Origin: Deltaproteobacteria bacterium
Lineage (GTDB): Bacteria; Myxococcota_A; Polyangia; Polyangiales; Polyangiaceae
DNA: 64,000 nucleotides
Assembly: GCA_016218915.1 (NCBI GenBank)
Contig: JACRCQ010000046.1
Coordinates: forward strand, 62,001-126,000
Reading direction: 5' to 3'
Positions within the stretch are counted from its first letter, which is position 1. Each line of letters starts with the position of its first letter. A program made the translations under genes and the position numbers. Below, one piece after another: positions 47,501 to 54,418 of this stretch. The notes under the pieces were generated by a model. The model was not told the origin of the DNA. It saw only the letters and a program-made list of their open reading frames with translations, and ran no database searches.

Positions 47501-49903
47501 GATCCATCGCACCTCGCATCGCTGGCTGCGCTCAAGGAAATCGCGCTCGACGCCGGCGAGTGGGATCAGGCGGCGCGGTACCTGGATCAGGAGCAGCTGC
47601 ACACGCCTGCGCCCCGCCAGCGCTCCAAGCTGCTGGTAGAGCTCGGCAAGCTGCGCGACGAGAAGCTCGAGGAGCACGAGCCTGCGGTGCAAGCCTACGA
47701 GCTTGCGATGCAGGCCGATCCCGAGAACGAGGACGCGGCCCGTCCGCTGGTGGAGGAGTACGCGGCGCGCGAGCGCTGGACCGAGGCGGAGCCTCTTGCG
47801 GACATGCTGCTCAAGAAGGCTGCGAAGCTGGAGCGGAGCGAGCAGCACTACCTGTACAAGATGCAGGGCAAGATCGCCGCGGCGCTGGGCAACGACGACA
47901 AGTCGCTCAAGGCGTACAAGGAAGCGCTGCACCTGGACCTGACGGACCAGGAGAGCATCCGAGGGATCGCCGAGGTCAGCTTCCGCCTGGGCGACTGGGC
48001 AGGCGCGCTGACCAACTACCAGAAGGTGCTGACCAGCCTCGAGGAGGATCAGCGCGAAGACCGGGCGAACGTCTATCACAAGCTCGGACGGATCAAGCGC
48101 GCGCAGGGGCAGCTCAAGCAGGCGATCAACAACTTCGAGAAGGCGCTGGCGATCGACGATGCGCACCGGCCGACGCTCGAAGCGATGGTGGAGATCTACG
48201 CCGAGCTCAAGGACTGGAAGCAGGTCTGCGCGTACAAGCGTCAGATCCTCGACAACGTCATGGACGGCGACGAGCGGTTCCTGATGCTCAACGAGATCGG
48301 CGACACGTGGGCAGAGAAGGAGAAGAACCTGCCCAAGGCGATCGAGACGCTGGAAGAAGCGCTCGATCTGAAGCCGGACAACCACGTGCTGCTGCACAAG
48401 CTTCTGCAGCACTACCAGGCGTCGAAGAACTTCGAGCGCATGATCGACACGATCCAGCGCATCGCGGATCTCGAGCCGAGCCCGGAGCGCAAGGCGCGCT
48501 ACCTGTACACGATGGCCCAGCTGCACCGCGACCGGCAGGAGCTGGACCGCGCAGTGGAGCTGTTCAACGAGGCCCTCGACCTGAACCCCGACTTCCTGGA
48601 GGCCTTCGAGCGGATCAACAAGATCCTCACCGGCCAGAAGGACTGGAAGCAGCTCGAGCGGTCGTTCCGCAAGATGATCCACAGGGTGGCCGGCAAGGGC
48701 AAGACCGACCTCGAGTACAACCTCTGGCACAACCTGGGCATCATCTATCGCGACCGCATCAAGGAGGTCGACGCAGCGATCGAGTCCTTCAAGATGGCGT
48801 CACGGCTCAAGCCCGAGGAGGTCATGGAGCGCCAGATCCTCGCGGAGCTCTACGAGTCTGCCAGCCAGTTCGACCTCGCGATCGAGGAGCAGCAGGAGAT
48901 CCTGCGGCGCGATCCCACGCAGGTCGCACCGTACCGCTCGCTCTACCAGCTCTATTACGCCAAGCAGGCGTTCGACGAGGCCTGGTGCATGTGCGCGGCG
49001 CTGGCGTTCCTGAAGCGCGCCGACGAAGACCAGCTGAAGTTCTTCGAGGACTACCGTCCGAAGGGGATCCCGGCCGCGCGCAACCGGCTCGACAACGAGA
49101 TGTGGGTCAAGTACCTGTTCCACCGCGACGAGGACATCTACGTCGGCAAGATCTTCGAGATGCTGACGGGTGCGGCGCTGCAGGCGAAGATCCGTCAGCT
49201 CACGGCTGCCAAGCAGCTGCCGGTGCTGGACAAGCGCTACAAGCAGGAGCCGCACTCGACGACGGTCACGTTCGCCAAGACGTTCTTCCACGTCGCAAAG
49301 GTGGAAGGAATCACACCGCCCGAGCTGTACGTGCGCAACGACATCCAGGGCGGGCTCATCGCCGCTCCCGCCATCCCGTTCGCCTCGGTTGCGGGGCAGA
49401 GCGTGCTGTCGGGCTTCACGCCCCACGAGCTCGCATTCATCGTGGGCAAGCACCTCGCGCTGTACCGCGGCGAGCACTACATCAAGAACATCTTCGCCAC
49501 GACGACCGAGCTGACGCAGCTGTTCTTCGCTGGCCTGCGCATGGTGCTGCCGGATGCGCCGGTGCCTCCGGAGGCCGCGCAGAGCATCGACGTGACGGCC
49601 AAGGCGCTTGCACCGTTGATGCAGCCGACCGCGCAGGAAGGCCTGCGCCACGTGGTCAAGAAGTTCATGGAGGCCAAGGGCGCCATCAACGTCAAGCGCT
49701 GGGTGCAGTCCACCGAGCTCACCGCGTGCCGGGCAGGGTTCGTGATGTGCGGCGATCTCGAGATCGCCAAGAAGGTGCTGCTCATGGAGCCGCAGCTGCC
49801 AGGTGACCTGTCGCCCCAGGAGAAGATCACCGAGCTGATCGTGTTCTCCATCTCGGCCGAGTACTTCGCCCTTCGCAAGGCCCTCGGCTTCGCGATCGCC
49901 TGA
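38522..49903 (+). CDS. gltI: Giant cytoplasmic TPR protein, GltI/AgmK-like, with degenerate M48-like C-terminus
   Basis: 3793 residues. ATG 38522 (MDLQQRLKQLEE) has GAGGGATCC upstream; an ATG at 38507 lacks one. No signal peptide or membrane helix. After a Pro/Ala/Glu linker (about residues 370-450), the protein is built of several dozen TPR pairs with a period of about 74 residues, a pair of 37-residue repeats, e.g. AAGYGRVLSLDATDSEALAA followed by LDALYRRTERWSDLITVYRR. The last 260 residues differ: GFTPHELAFIVGKHLALYRGEHYI (3633-3656) and STELTACRAGFVMCGDLEIAKK (about 3729 on) resemble the M48 metallopeptidase fold, but HExxH is KHLAL (3643-3647), so catalysis is not expected. To my memory M. 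xanthus AgmK/GltI is a TPR protein of about 3800 residues. Probable scaffold of the gliding complex on the cytoplasmic side. Confidence 0.85.
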   Translation: MDLQQRLKQLEEVHDWQGMLEELEKALASESQPAAKAPLHLQIGKLLDEKLLQGVKALKHFQDAYKHQPKMIEALERARGIYWQLGKLNMVQRLLDLELKAQPEGDKASALLLEQADVLMDEGDIERATSTYARALGASNGANQEASSCLEDAQIESGGWQDRVAFLLRTAHAESTPAGKARMFVRAARIAKRFAPEELEGMLQMAVGADPSNMQAATLYENLLVEAGRTDDILALQRKVIAEAPDAALRAQNAFRFGVRWITRHQNLDIGAELLADALIADPSTEAALLLVREVYGTRDGNWDKVMQIADKALSKAADQGTQAFLLAQIGVIAWQKAGNLLRARKAFEQLCSISPDHPSVAAFEAQIGQKLTPSELPQPEPSPAAPPVSRAKAPAAASKTPAPAPVKAAPAAPAAPAVAAEPEPPPAAREASAPELAIETSEVTIEAGAGDDDDLEIRIIELREQAQKQEASKRFNEYVKTLVALAEIVPDVAEKVELNLKAADLYQTKFANQAEAIKAYERVLEAEPDNQSAIQYLLQMYEKRRDWENLIRLRRLEADRSDSPRERTSAYLAIAKLATERLRKPEACIPLWQEVLNSDAENEEALNALSTLYEHARSYDLLATVLEKQAEITADLKKKSAILTKLGQLYGDRLNNDDGAVNAWRQLLALTPDDRRAQEALRKKYLALGRWDDLEVFYAESGKWDEFIRVLEGQEGKETDPQAKIKLLMKIAQLWRDQKSKLDRAAAAFEKVLGLDAQFLAAAEALVPIYQQTGNAKGLAAAIEVKLGHEEDEFARLELLREVAVLYEQKVKDPDKAFERYLAAFEISPGDDACRDDMERVANLTNRWADVIASYRRSIIKSEADSEHHLSIALHLKLGRVLVEEVSSIEQALAEFRSVYDADGENAEAIQALESLYRRTSKFDELLGIYEKKRELASDFNDKREVLYAIAQLYEAEMKQPDRAIETYRAVLQEDPTDLRSLKSLDALYSQLQDFPSYVEILRALIELDVTEPELIDLKYRLGSTLEKHLSDPAGALDNYKEILFLDQSHEGARAALETMLSNPDLMAEAAAILDPIYEARSDWEKLVGVLEVLAAGQADVTARVDILRRIARTAAGQLNDLQRALDAQARALKEDPSNTDARGELEAFADEAKAWNRLEVIFNEIAEGLSDVALAREYWMRLAAIEERLGKIDEAAAGYGRVLSLDATDSEALAALDALYRRTERWSDLITVYRRRIELAEDLQAREKLYAQMAQVFEEKLGRPEDAIAAYREVLSLDETSQVALVALDALFTRQKMWNDLADNLEAQLRLAETDDAEIKLMLRLASLREKEMGQVDQAIEIYRQVLDREATDETALAALERLGTMPDYELQIAEILEPLYRQTGDFKKLIGVHEVQVRRSDDPMRKVELLHQIASLNEDAAGDLNAAFDTLARALSQDPSHEETQQGLDRLARATSRFGDLAKVFESLAAGQEDPQLASQLYSMSAKVYEQDLNDVDNAVAHYRKVLSIDPMNLAAAEALEGLFRATERYADLSLVLQRKAEIVEDTADKKGALFQAAGIEEDMLEKPDAAIQVYLKILDIDPEDLKAVDALVKQYLGLKRWEELLSVYTKKADLVDDPEEKKLIFFQMGAVYDRELGDVARAIDTYQRVLELDPDDLQALGRLDVLYQTSQNWQDLLSVLQHEAELTMDPAEAISYQYRIADLYEKHLGDVPRAIELYRDILMQQADHSPTLEALERLKDGKVEPLAAASVLEPFYDAAGEWAKLISVLEVQVRFQEDAFEKVQLLHRIASLYEDNLQNHHAAFDTFARALGLDNSNADSLAALERLANVTDRWSQTAQLYDAELAKLDENPDWLVELGLRTATIYEVQLEDVDNAVARYRKVLSVAADNQKALSSLDRLFQQTDRWGDLAQVLVREAEIAQSGDEALEFKYRLGQVYQVRLNDLDQAVLAYRDVLNTAPEHESTLGALEGLFASGTKQAEIAEILEPLYEEKSEWDKLSRVYDAQLANLKVPEDRLAMFYRMAELCEDKLLDPDKAMDVYVRAVKEFPIDEKVGEEIERLANSVDGGWDKLGNAYADVLDVQTDPQVQKTIGKRHARVFEIELQQVDNAIATYRYVLGVDPLEPEALANLDRIFEALEQWQDLAQILEQRVKATQDTTELIELYTRLGQTYEDKLNQVDNSIRAYRVIFDKLEPAHEGAIQALGRLYELKGAWTELNMVYERELGNAIGDAQEAEIRAKIAHLTAERLGDLNSSIETWKRVLDLRGEDSEALAALGNLYETQQMWAELCDVLEREFDIASEDEERVAVRLRRARVFLERLNRDEEALEDFSRVLEIDYGNADALRSIANIWRTRNDPNELVASLHNMVDRAGPALEAAELKAIFRELGITYGGVLQQPYDAADAWTKLLEVDPGDFEALDALEGIYTADERWTDVVDVKMRRAEALEDPAEKIRELLEVTDIWQQKVGERDSGTIAFEKVLGIDPTHDRAFLALEELHTAAGRWEPLIELYLARLDTRDSVSETTEILRKIARVFEEKVDDKGQAFDALVKALEEDYSDNETSRYLEKMAQATNRWSELIQQANTWLQAEKDPQKIIQLCLRLAKWYGEDLGHTQYAQPYFQKVMQLDPTNVAVLRQMASLYRKNTQWQELGRTLTEALKHASSESDRKEIQTELGELLEKQLSDVDKGVIFYKNALEVDPHYLPALEALERIYGGREQYRELVEILGRKVVALKDSAEMVAGTKVRMGGLFESTLNDPEKAAGAYNDALEVDPSNLLAMRGLERIYNLTQNWQALVKVLEQQLDVVATERERIETLMKLAGIFEEQFLKPEEAAVRLEQVLEIDPTHEQALVALERCYRKQRQWLDLVNAYERHINATVDRNLKVELYGSIAQVFAVEVEDTDRAIDAYRSIVDLDETNVGAIDSLAKLYEKQGSAADAIEYMTKVAELTADSAQRVEMFYRIGRALDTQLGDRVAAQERYEMALDLDPSHLASLAALKEIALDAGEWDQAARYLDQEQLHTPAPRQRSKLLVELGKLRDEKLEEHEPAVQAYELAMQADPENEDAARPLVEEYAARERWTEAEPLADMLLKKAAKLERSEQHYLYKMQGKIAAALGNDDKSLKAYKEALHLDLTDQESIRGIAEVSFRLGDWAGALTNYQKVLTSLEEDQREDRANVYHKLGRIKRAQGQLKQAINNFEKALAIDDAHRPTLEAMVEIYAELKDWKQVCAYKRQILDNVMDGDERFLMLNEIGDTWAEKEKNLPKAIETLEEALDLKPDNHVLLHKLLQHYQASKNFERMIDTIQRIADLEPSPERKARYLYTMAQLHRDRQELDRAVELFNEALDLNPDFLEAFERINKILTGQKDWKQLERSFRKMIHRVAGKGKTDLEYNLWHNLGIIYRDRIKEVDAAIESFKMASRLKPEEVMERQILAELYESASQFDLAIEEQQEILRRDPTQVAPYRSLYQLYYAKQAFDEAWCMCAALAFLKRADEDQLKFFEDYRPKGIPAARNRLDNEMWVKYLFHRDEDIYVGKIFEMLTGAALQAKIRQLTAAKQLPVLDKRYKQEPHSTTVTFAKTFFHVAKVEGITPPELYVRNDIQGGLIAAPAIPFASVAGQSVLSGFTPHELAFIVGKHLALYRGEHYIKNIFATTTELTQLFFAGLRMVLPDAPVPPEAAQSIDVTAKALAPLMQPTAQEGLRHVVKKFMEAKGAINVKRWVQSTELTACRAGFVMCGDLEIAKKVLLMEPQLPGDLSPQEKITELIVFSISAEYFALRKALGFAIA

Positions 49904-49920
49904 TCGCTGACGCCCCCGGC

Positions 49921-49945
49921 GGGCTTCGGGTTTCGCCCGAAGCCC
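49921..49945 (+). terminator. Terminator hairpin after TPR giant
   Basis: GGGCTTCGGG / CCCGAAGCCC perfect 10-bp stem with TTTCG loop, 18 bases after the stop. Followed by GGCCCCCTCCCC, not a U-run. Confidence 0.65.
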
Positions 49946-50060
49946 GGCCCCCTCCCCTCTTCAGATCCCCAGCAAGTCGATCAGCTGCGCCGCACGAGCC
50001 CTCGCCCGCGCGGCCAGCCGCGCGCAACACGACCTGATGTCCCTTTGAGTCGCAGGTGGC

Positions 50061-50729
50061 TCAGCGTGCTGGATCGATGACGCCGCGCATGCCCAGGGAG
50101 AGGAACGAGTGGATGGAGGAATCTGCCTGCGTGTCGGAAGGGCGGGACGAGTACTGGCCGACATCCAAGGCGAAGTAGGGGCCTACGCCGAACCAGCGCG
50201 CGGCGTACCACTCGCCGCCGATGGCGAGGTGCAGCCACTCGAGCCCGCCGTAGGTCTGCTTGGTCCCTGCCTGGTCGAAGGTGATCATCCTGTAGCCGAT
50301 GCCGGCCTGCAGCCAGGGATCGAATGCAGCGCCGTTGACGAGGTGGTAGCCGAGGCCCAAGCCGAAGGCCGTGGCTCGTCCAGTGCAGTCCTGGCCTGCC
50401 GGGCAGTCGCTGCCTCGTCCGAGCATTCCGTAGTCGAATCGCCCGTGCACGTCGACGTAGCGGCTGATGCCGTAGACGAGGTCGAGCCCAAACGCTGCGC
50501 CGGTACCGGTGATCGAGCGTTGCGGCCTGAGGCTGTCCGCGCTGCCCATGGGCACGAGCCACGAGACGCGCGGAGCAACCATGAAGTGGCCCGAGAGGTC
50601 GTCGGGAGCGGCAGAGATGGGCGGCGGCAGCTTCCAGGCACCTGGGTCTTGTGCGGAGACGGTGGCAGAGCCGAGAAGCAGGGCGGAGGCCGGTAGGACA
50701 GCGACGAGATGTTTGGAAAGACGAAGCAT
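50061..50729 (-). CDS. Outer-membrane beta-barrel protein
   Basis: 222 residues if started at ATG 50729, which gives a clean signal peptide (LRLSKHLVAVLPASALLLGSATVSAQ). The frame stays open to ATG 50831, which overlaps the stop of the upstream barrel gene by one base (TGATG), so a coupled longer start that would add 34 residues is possible. Barrel-like strands: FGLDLVYGISRYVDVHGRFDYGM, FGLGLGYHLVNG, DPWLQAGIGYRMITFD, GEWYAARWFGVGPYFALDVGQY, ending FLSLGMRGVIDPAR. It is probably a small porin-like or structural barrel of unknown cargo. It lies downstream of the second barrel of the same size. Confidence 0.7.
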   Translation of the reverse strand: MLRLSKHLVAVLPASALLLGSATVSAQDPGAWKLPPPISAAPDDLSGHFMVAPRVSWLVPMGSADSLRPQRSITGTGAAFGLDLVYGISRYVDVHGRFDYGMLGRGSDCPAGQDCTGRATAFGLGLGYHLVNGAAFDPWLQAGIGYRMITFDQAGTKQTYGGLEWLHLAIGGEWYAARWFGVGPYFALDVGQYSSRPSDTQADSSIHSFLSLGMRGVIDPAR

Positions 50730-50830
50730 GGGAGGGACCAAGCTGTAGGACGAGAGCGGCCCGGAACGCAACCCGGGTACGCGGAAATGGGTGAAATCGC
50801 GCCCCCAAGGGGCAGCCGGGGCGAGCTGCA

Positions 50831-51499
50831 TCAGAAAACCCAGCCGATTCCGCCCAGAATGGCGAACGCGTTGGCATCCTTGCGGACGTAGTACCTCGGC
50901 TCGACCATGGCGTGGAAGCGACCGGTCCGAAGGCCCATGGTCAAGCCCGGCACGAACGCGATCCTGAGGGAGCGGCGGGCGGATTCCGACGACTCGGCTT
51001 CTGCGCAGAGCTGGTCGGCCATGGCGGCGTAGGAGCCATCAGCGGCGTTGCACTCGACGCTTCTTCGCAGCCAGCCTGCAGCCACGGCCACATGGGGTCG
51101 AACGAACGCGTGGGGCAGCAGCAGCTCGTAGCCAAGCTCGATGCCGGGAATGCTCGCGCCTGTTCGATAGCCCACGCGTGCGACGCCAGACCAGGGGTAC
51201 TCGGAGGTGGTACCGAAGAAATGGTCGTAGCGAACGCCCACAACGCCACCAAACGAGAATCGCCAGGCTGCGCGCAGGGCCAGCACGGGTCCGTAGCCAT
51301 TGACGGTTTCGCCGGTGGAGATGGTGACCTTGCCAAATCCGGCACCGCCGAGCGCCTCCAGGCGGACGTGCCGGAGCGCCTGCTCGTCCTTGGGCTCATC
51401 ATCCGATGCCGCGGTGGATTGAGCAGACGCGGCGCTTGAGAAGGCCAGGATGACCCCGCCTAGCCCCAATGCGATGAGCCTGCTTCTGACTTCAGGCAT
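50831..51499 (-). CDS. Outer-membrane beta-barrel protein
   Basis: 222 residues. ATG 51499 starts a signal peptide (LIALGLGGVILAFSSAASAQ). The mature part has amphipathic strands such as LEALGGAGFGKVTI, LRAAWRFSFGGVVGVRYDHFF and FHAMVEPRYYVRKDANAFAILGGIGWVF, ending in an aromatic residue as OMP barrels do. It contains two cysteines (ECNAA and QLCAEAE). It is translationally coupled to the next barrel gene (TGATG). No recognised family beyond outer-membrane barrel. Upstream is a divergent gap of about 150 bp to the GT4 gene. Confidence 0.75.
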   Translation of the reverse strand: MPEVRSRLIALGLGGVILAFSSAASAQSTAASDDEPKDEQALRHVRLEALGGAGFGKVTISTGETVNGYGPVLALRAAWRFSFGGVVGVRYDHFFGTTSEYPWSGVARVGYRTGASIPGIELGYELLLPHAFVRPHVAVAAGWLRRSVECNAADGSYAAMADQLCAEAESSESARRSLRIAFVPGLTMGLRTGRFHAMVEPRYYVRKDANAFAILGGIGWVF

Positions 51500-51651
51500 T
51501 CCGCCCTGACCTCGTGGCTTCCCAGGCTAGCCGGGCTCGGCGCAGGAGCATAGGGGTAGATGCAGCTGTCGACACGACGGCGGTTTTCTTGCGGGCATGG
51601 AGGGGCTACAGATCCGGGGTCGGGTCATCCGTGTCGGCCGAACGGATCGTC

Positions 51652-52824
51652 ATGCATATCGCCCTGGTCACTTCGAGCTTTCCTGATCCTCCTGAGACGG
51701 CGGGCAGGATTCGCGCGGGGAAGCTGGCGCGAGCGCTGGCGCGGCACGGCCGGGTGGTGCTTTTTTCAGCGCTTCGACCGGAGGACCGAGAGGCGGAAAC
51801 CCGGCGTGCGGGCAAGGGCCTCGAGCCGTTTGCGCGTGTGGTGACGCACCCGCTGCAGGACGCCAGGCGGGGCAGCGGGGGGGAAGGGCCGGCCGAGTGC
51901 AGGCGTTTTCCCGACGCGCTGGTGCGTGCGTTGGCTGCGGCGCACGAGGTCCATCCTTTCGACGTGGTGGTGCTGGCCAGCGTGTTGGCGTCGCGCGCGC
52001 TGGGAAGCATCCAGCGCGCGCCCGTGGTGCTCGACGTGCCCCGCATCGAGTGGGTTGCCCGGGAGCGCGATGTGCGACGGAGCGCGGGGTGGCTGCCCCG
52101 CGGCCTTCTGGAGCTGCACCGGTGGCGCAAGTTCGAGCACGAGACGTGGAGGCGCGTGGACGCGTTGACCGCGGCGCGCGTGGCAGATCTGCCGCTGATC
52201 CACGCGTACCGCCCGGACACCGGCGTGCACGTGTCCAACGGAATCGATACCGGATTGCACATCTTCAAGCCGCCATCGCAACGAAAGGGCAATACGGTGC
52301 TCTTCTCGGGGCCGCTCTGGTACGAGCCGAACGTGCAATCCGTGGTGACGCTGGCGACCGAGGTGATGCCGGAGCTGCGAAAGCGGGTGCCGGATGCGAC
52401 CCTGACCATCGCAGGAAAAGGGGCGGATTCGAGGGTGACGTCGCTGGAGTCCGACAGCGTGCGTCTGGTGGGCAACATGACGAGCATCCTCGCGCTGTTC
52501 GCTGATCACGCGGCATTCGCGGTTCCACCAGTGGCGGGACGGTGCCCTGAGACGCGGTTGCTCGACGCGTTCTCCAGCGGCATGCCGGTGGTCACTTCCG
52601 TGGAGGCATTGCCGGATCCAGTCGCGATCCCAGGCCGGCACTTCGTGCACGGGCACACGCCGGTCGACCTGGCGGAAGGGCTCGCGCGCGTGTTCGAGCG
52701 CCGGGACCAGTTCGACAAGATGGCTGCTCTTGGGAACCGGATGGCGAGCCGATACGACTGGGAGCTGATCGGCGAGGGCTTCGCGCGCGTGGTTCTGGGG
52801 GCAGCGGAGCGCCGCAGAGTCTGA
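51652..52824 (+). CDS. Glycosyltransferase family 4 (GT-B fold)
   Basis: 390 residues from ATG 51652 (MHIALVTSSFP); a GTG at 51634 (MSAERIV) is a possible alternative. The N-terminal half has the GT-B opening motif HIALVTSSFPDPPETAGRIRAGKLARAL. The C-terminal half has GPLWYEPNVQSV, PDATLTIAGKGA, SVRLVGNMTSI and the donor-binding segment GRCPETRLLDAFSSGMPVVTS, a variant of the E(x7)E motif. It should transfer a sugar from a nucleotide sugar to a lipid-linked or polymer acceptor. It heads the polysaccharide cluster and converges on rmlC. Confidence 0.88.
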   Translation: MHIALVTSSFPDPPETAGRIRAGKLARALARHGRVVLFSALRPEDREAETRRAGKGLEPFARVVTHPLQDARRGSGGEGPAECRRFPDALVRALAAAHEVHPFDVVVLASVLASRALGSIQRAPVVLDVPRIEWVARERDVRRSAGWLPRGLLELHRWRKFEHETWRRVDALTAARVADLPLIHAYRPDTGVHVSNGIDTGLHIFKPPSQRKGNTVLFSGPLWYEPNVQSVVTLATEVMPELRKRVPDATLTIAGKGADSRVTSLESDSVRLVGNMTSILALFADHAAFAVPPVAGRCPETRLLDAFSSGMPVVTSVEALPDPVAIPGRHFVHGHTPVDLAEGLARVFERRDQFDKMAALGNRMASRYDWELIGEGFARVVLGAAERRRV

Positions 52825-52836
52825 GCCTCCGTCGCG

Positions 52837-53325
52837 TCAGATGCCGTCCATGTCGAACGGCGACTGCGGGTCGATCTCGTGGCGGAGCTCGTCGACCGGC
52901 TGCGCACGCTTGGGCCCGGCGAACAACCGGTTGGGAAGATTGATCACCAGCCCATCCTTGCCGCCGACGTTGCGATATCCGTGGACCACGCCGGCGGGCA
53001 CGATGACTGCCGTGGGGTCGTCTTCCCCGACGACCATACGCATGCGATTGTCGAACGTCGGGGAATCCTTGCGATTGTCCCACAGGACGAGCAGGAAGTT
53101 GGATGGTCCGAGGAAGCAGAACCAGTCGGCCTGGTCGACGTGCTCGTGCGGACCGCGTGTCACCCCTGCGCGGCTGAGCGACGCGTAGCACATGGCGGGC
53201 AGCAGTGGCTCGTTGACCTCGTCGTTGCGGAAGAGCTCGCAGAGCCACCCCCGCTCATCGACGAACTTCTTGAGCTTGCGAATCTCGACGCCGTCGATGG
53301 GTCCCTTGTTGAATGAACGCGACAC
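52837..53325 (-). CDS. rmlC: dTDP-4-dehydrorhamnose 3,5-epimerase-like protein
   Basis: 162 residues. GGGAGG lies five bases upstream of a GTG at 53325 (the GTG at 53331 overlaps that ribosome-binding site, so is less likely). It is a small cupin of the RmlC family: DERGWLCELFRND, RGPHEHVDQADWFCFLG, VIVPAGVVHGY. In typical RmlC the motif is RGLHxQ, so this is a divergent member, perhaps acting on a related 4-keto sugar. It follows rmlA by 13 bp on the same strand, in an operon of rmlB-rmlA-rmlC. Together with rmlD it would supply dTDP-L-rhamnose. Confidence 0.75.
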   Translation of the reverse strand: MSRSFNKGPIDGVEIRKLKKFVDERGWLCELFRNDEVNEPLLPAMCYASLSRAGVTRGPHEHVDQADWFCFLGPSNFLLVLWDNRKDSPTFDNRMRMVVGEDDPTAVIVPAGVVHGYRNVGGKDGLVINLPNRLFAGPKRAQPVDELRHEIDPQSPFDMDGI

Positions 53326-53338
53326 GATCACCTCCCAA

Positions 53339-54418
53339 TCAATCGCCTGACAGCTCGATCACGCAGTCGTCGCCCACCATCAGCGAAAGGGCGCCATGAC
53401 GCGACGCACCGGGCTTGACCGCGACGCGCTTGCCGATCAGCGAGTCCTCGAGCCTTGCGATGTCCGTGATGGCGCTGTCCTGCATGATCACGGAGTGCTC
53501 GACGGTGGAGCGCACGATGGAGACACGGTCTCCGATGGCGGTAAAGGGGCCGATCCTGGAATGGGAGACGACCGCTCCCTCTCCGATCACCACCGGACCG
53601 CGGATGGTCGAGCGCTCGATTCGTGCGCCTTTTGCTACCCGAACGCGACCTGAGATACGGCTGGCCTGATCCACGTCGCCGTCGATGGCGGGTTTGAGCC
53701 AGTCATCGAGCACAGTGTCGTTTGCCAGCAACAGGTCGTCCTTCTTCCCTGTGTCCAGCCACCACGATGTCACGCGGGAGAAGTTGACCTTGCCGCCCAG
53801 CTCGATGACCTTGCTGATCGCGTCGGTGATCTCGAGCTCACCGCGTGGGGACGGCTTGATCTGCGCGATGGCATCAAAGATGCTCGGGCGGAAGAGGTAG
53901 ATTCCCACGAGAGCGAGGTTCGACTTGGGCTCTTTGGGCTTTTCGACGAGGCGAGTCACCTTGCCTGCAGCATCGACCTCGGCAACGCCGAACGAAGAAG
54001 GGTTCGTGACTTCCTTGAGCATCACGGAGGCGGCAAACTCGTCGCTGGACCGGAACGCCTCGACCGGCTCCCGGATCGGTGTGCCGATCAGGTTGTCGCC
54101 GAGGTACATGACGAAGTCCGAGCCTCGCAGGAACGGCTCTGCGGTGGCGACGGCGTGGGCCAGGCCAGCGGGCTTGTCCTGAGGGATGAAGGTGAATTGC
54201 GCGCCGAAGCGCGATCCATCCCCGAGCGTGGAGCGAATCTCGCCACCGGTCTCCGGAGAGATGATGACGCCGATATCGGTGATGCCGGCGTCCACGAGGT
54301 TGTCGACGACGTAGAACAGGACGGGGCGATTGGCGACTGGAACGAGCTGTTTTGCGCCGGTGTACGTGAGCGGACGAAGCCTCGTGCCCGCGCCGCCTGC
54401 GAGGATGAGCCCTTTCAT
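53339..54418 (-). CDS. rmlA: Glucose-1-phosphate thymidylyltransferase (long form)
   Basis: 359 residues, the long form with C-terminal left-handed beta-helix (ARIERSTIRGPVVIGEGAVVSHSRI, about 250-340). The N-terminus has GLILAGGAGTRLRPLTYTGAKQLVPVANRPVL, the nucleotide-binding signature, plus LGDNLIG and the FGVAEVD motif. It makes dTDP-glucose from dTTP and glucose-1-phosphate, first step in dTDP-rhamnose synthesis; it may also serve other dTDP-sugars. Its ATG overlaps the stop of rmlB (ATGA), so the two are coupled. Confidence 0.93.
   Translation of the reverse strand: MKGLILAGGAGTRLRPLTYTGAKQLVPVANRPVLFYVVDNLVDAGITDIGVIISPETGGEIRSTLGDGSRFGAQFTFIPQDKPAGLAHAVATAEPFLRGSDFVMYLGDNLIGTPIREPVEAFRSSDEFAASVMLKEVTNPSSFGVAEVDAAGKVTRLVEKPKEPKSNLALVGIYLFRPSIFDAIAQIKPSPRGELEITDAISKVIELGGKVNFSRVTSWWLDTGKKDDLLLANDTVLDDWLKPAIDGDVDQASRISGRVRVAKGARIERSTIRGPVVIGEGAVVSHSRIGPFTAIGDRVSIVRSTVEHSVIMQDSAITDIARLEDSLIGKRVAVKPGASRHGALSLMVGDDCVIELSGD

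Noticed and set aside
40859..48730. 2623-codon open frame on the minus strand opposite the giant TPR gene
   Set aside because: Mirror effect of high GC and regular TPR codons on the sense strand. Composition is Arg/Leu/Val/His-rich without signatures, and the sense-strand TPR period is perfect.
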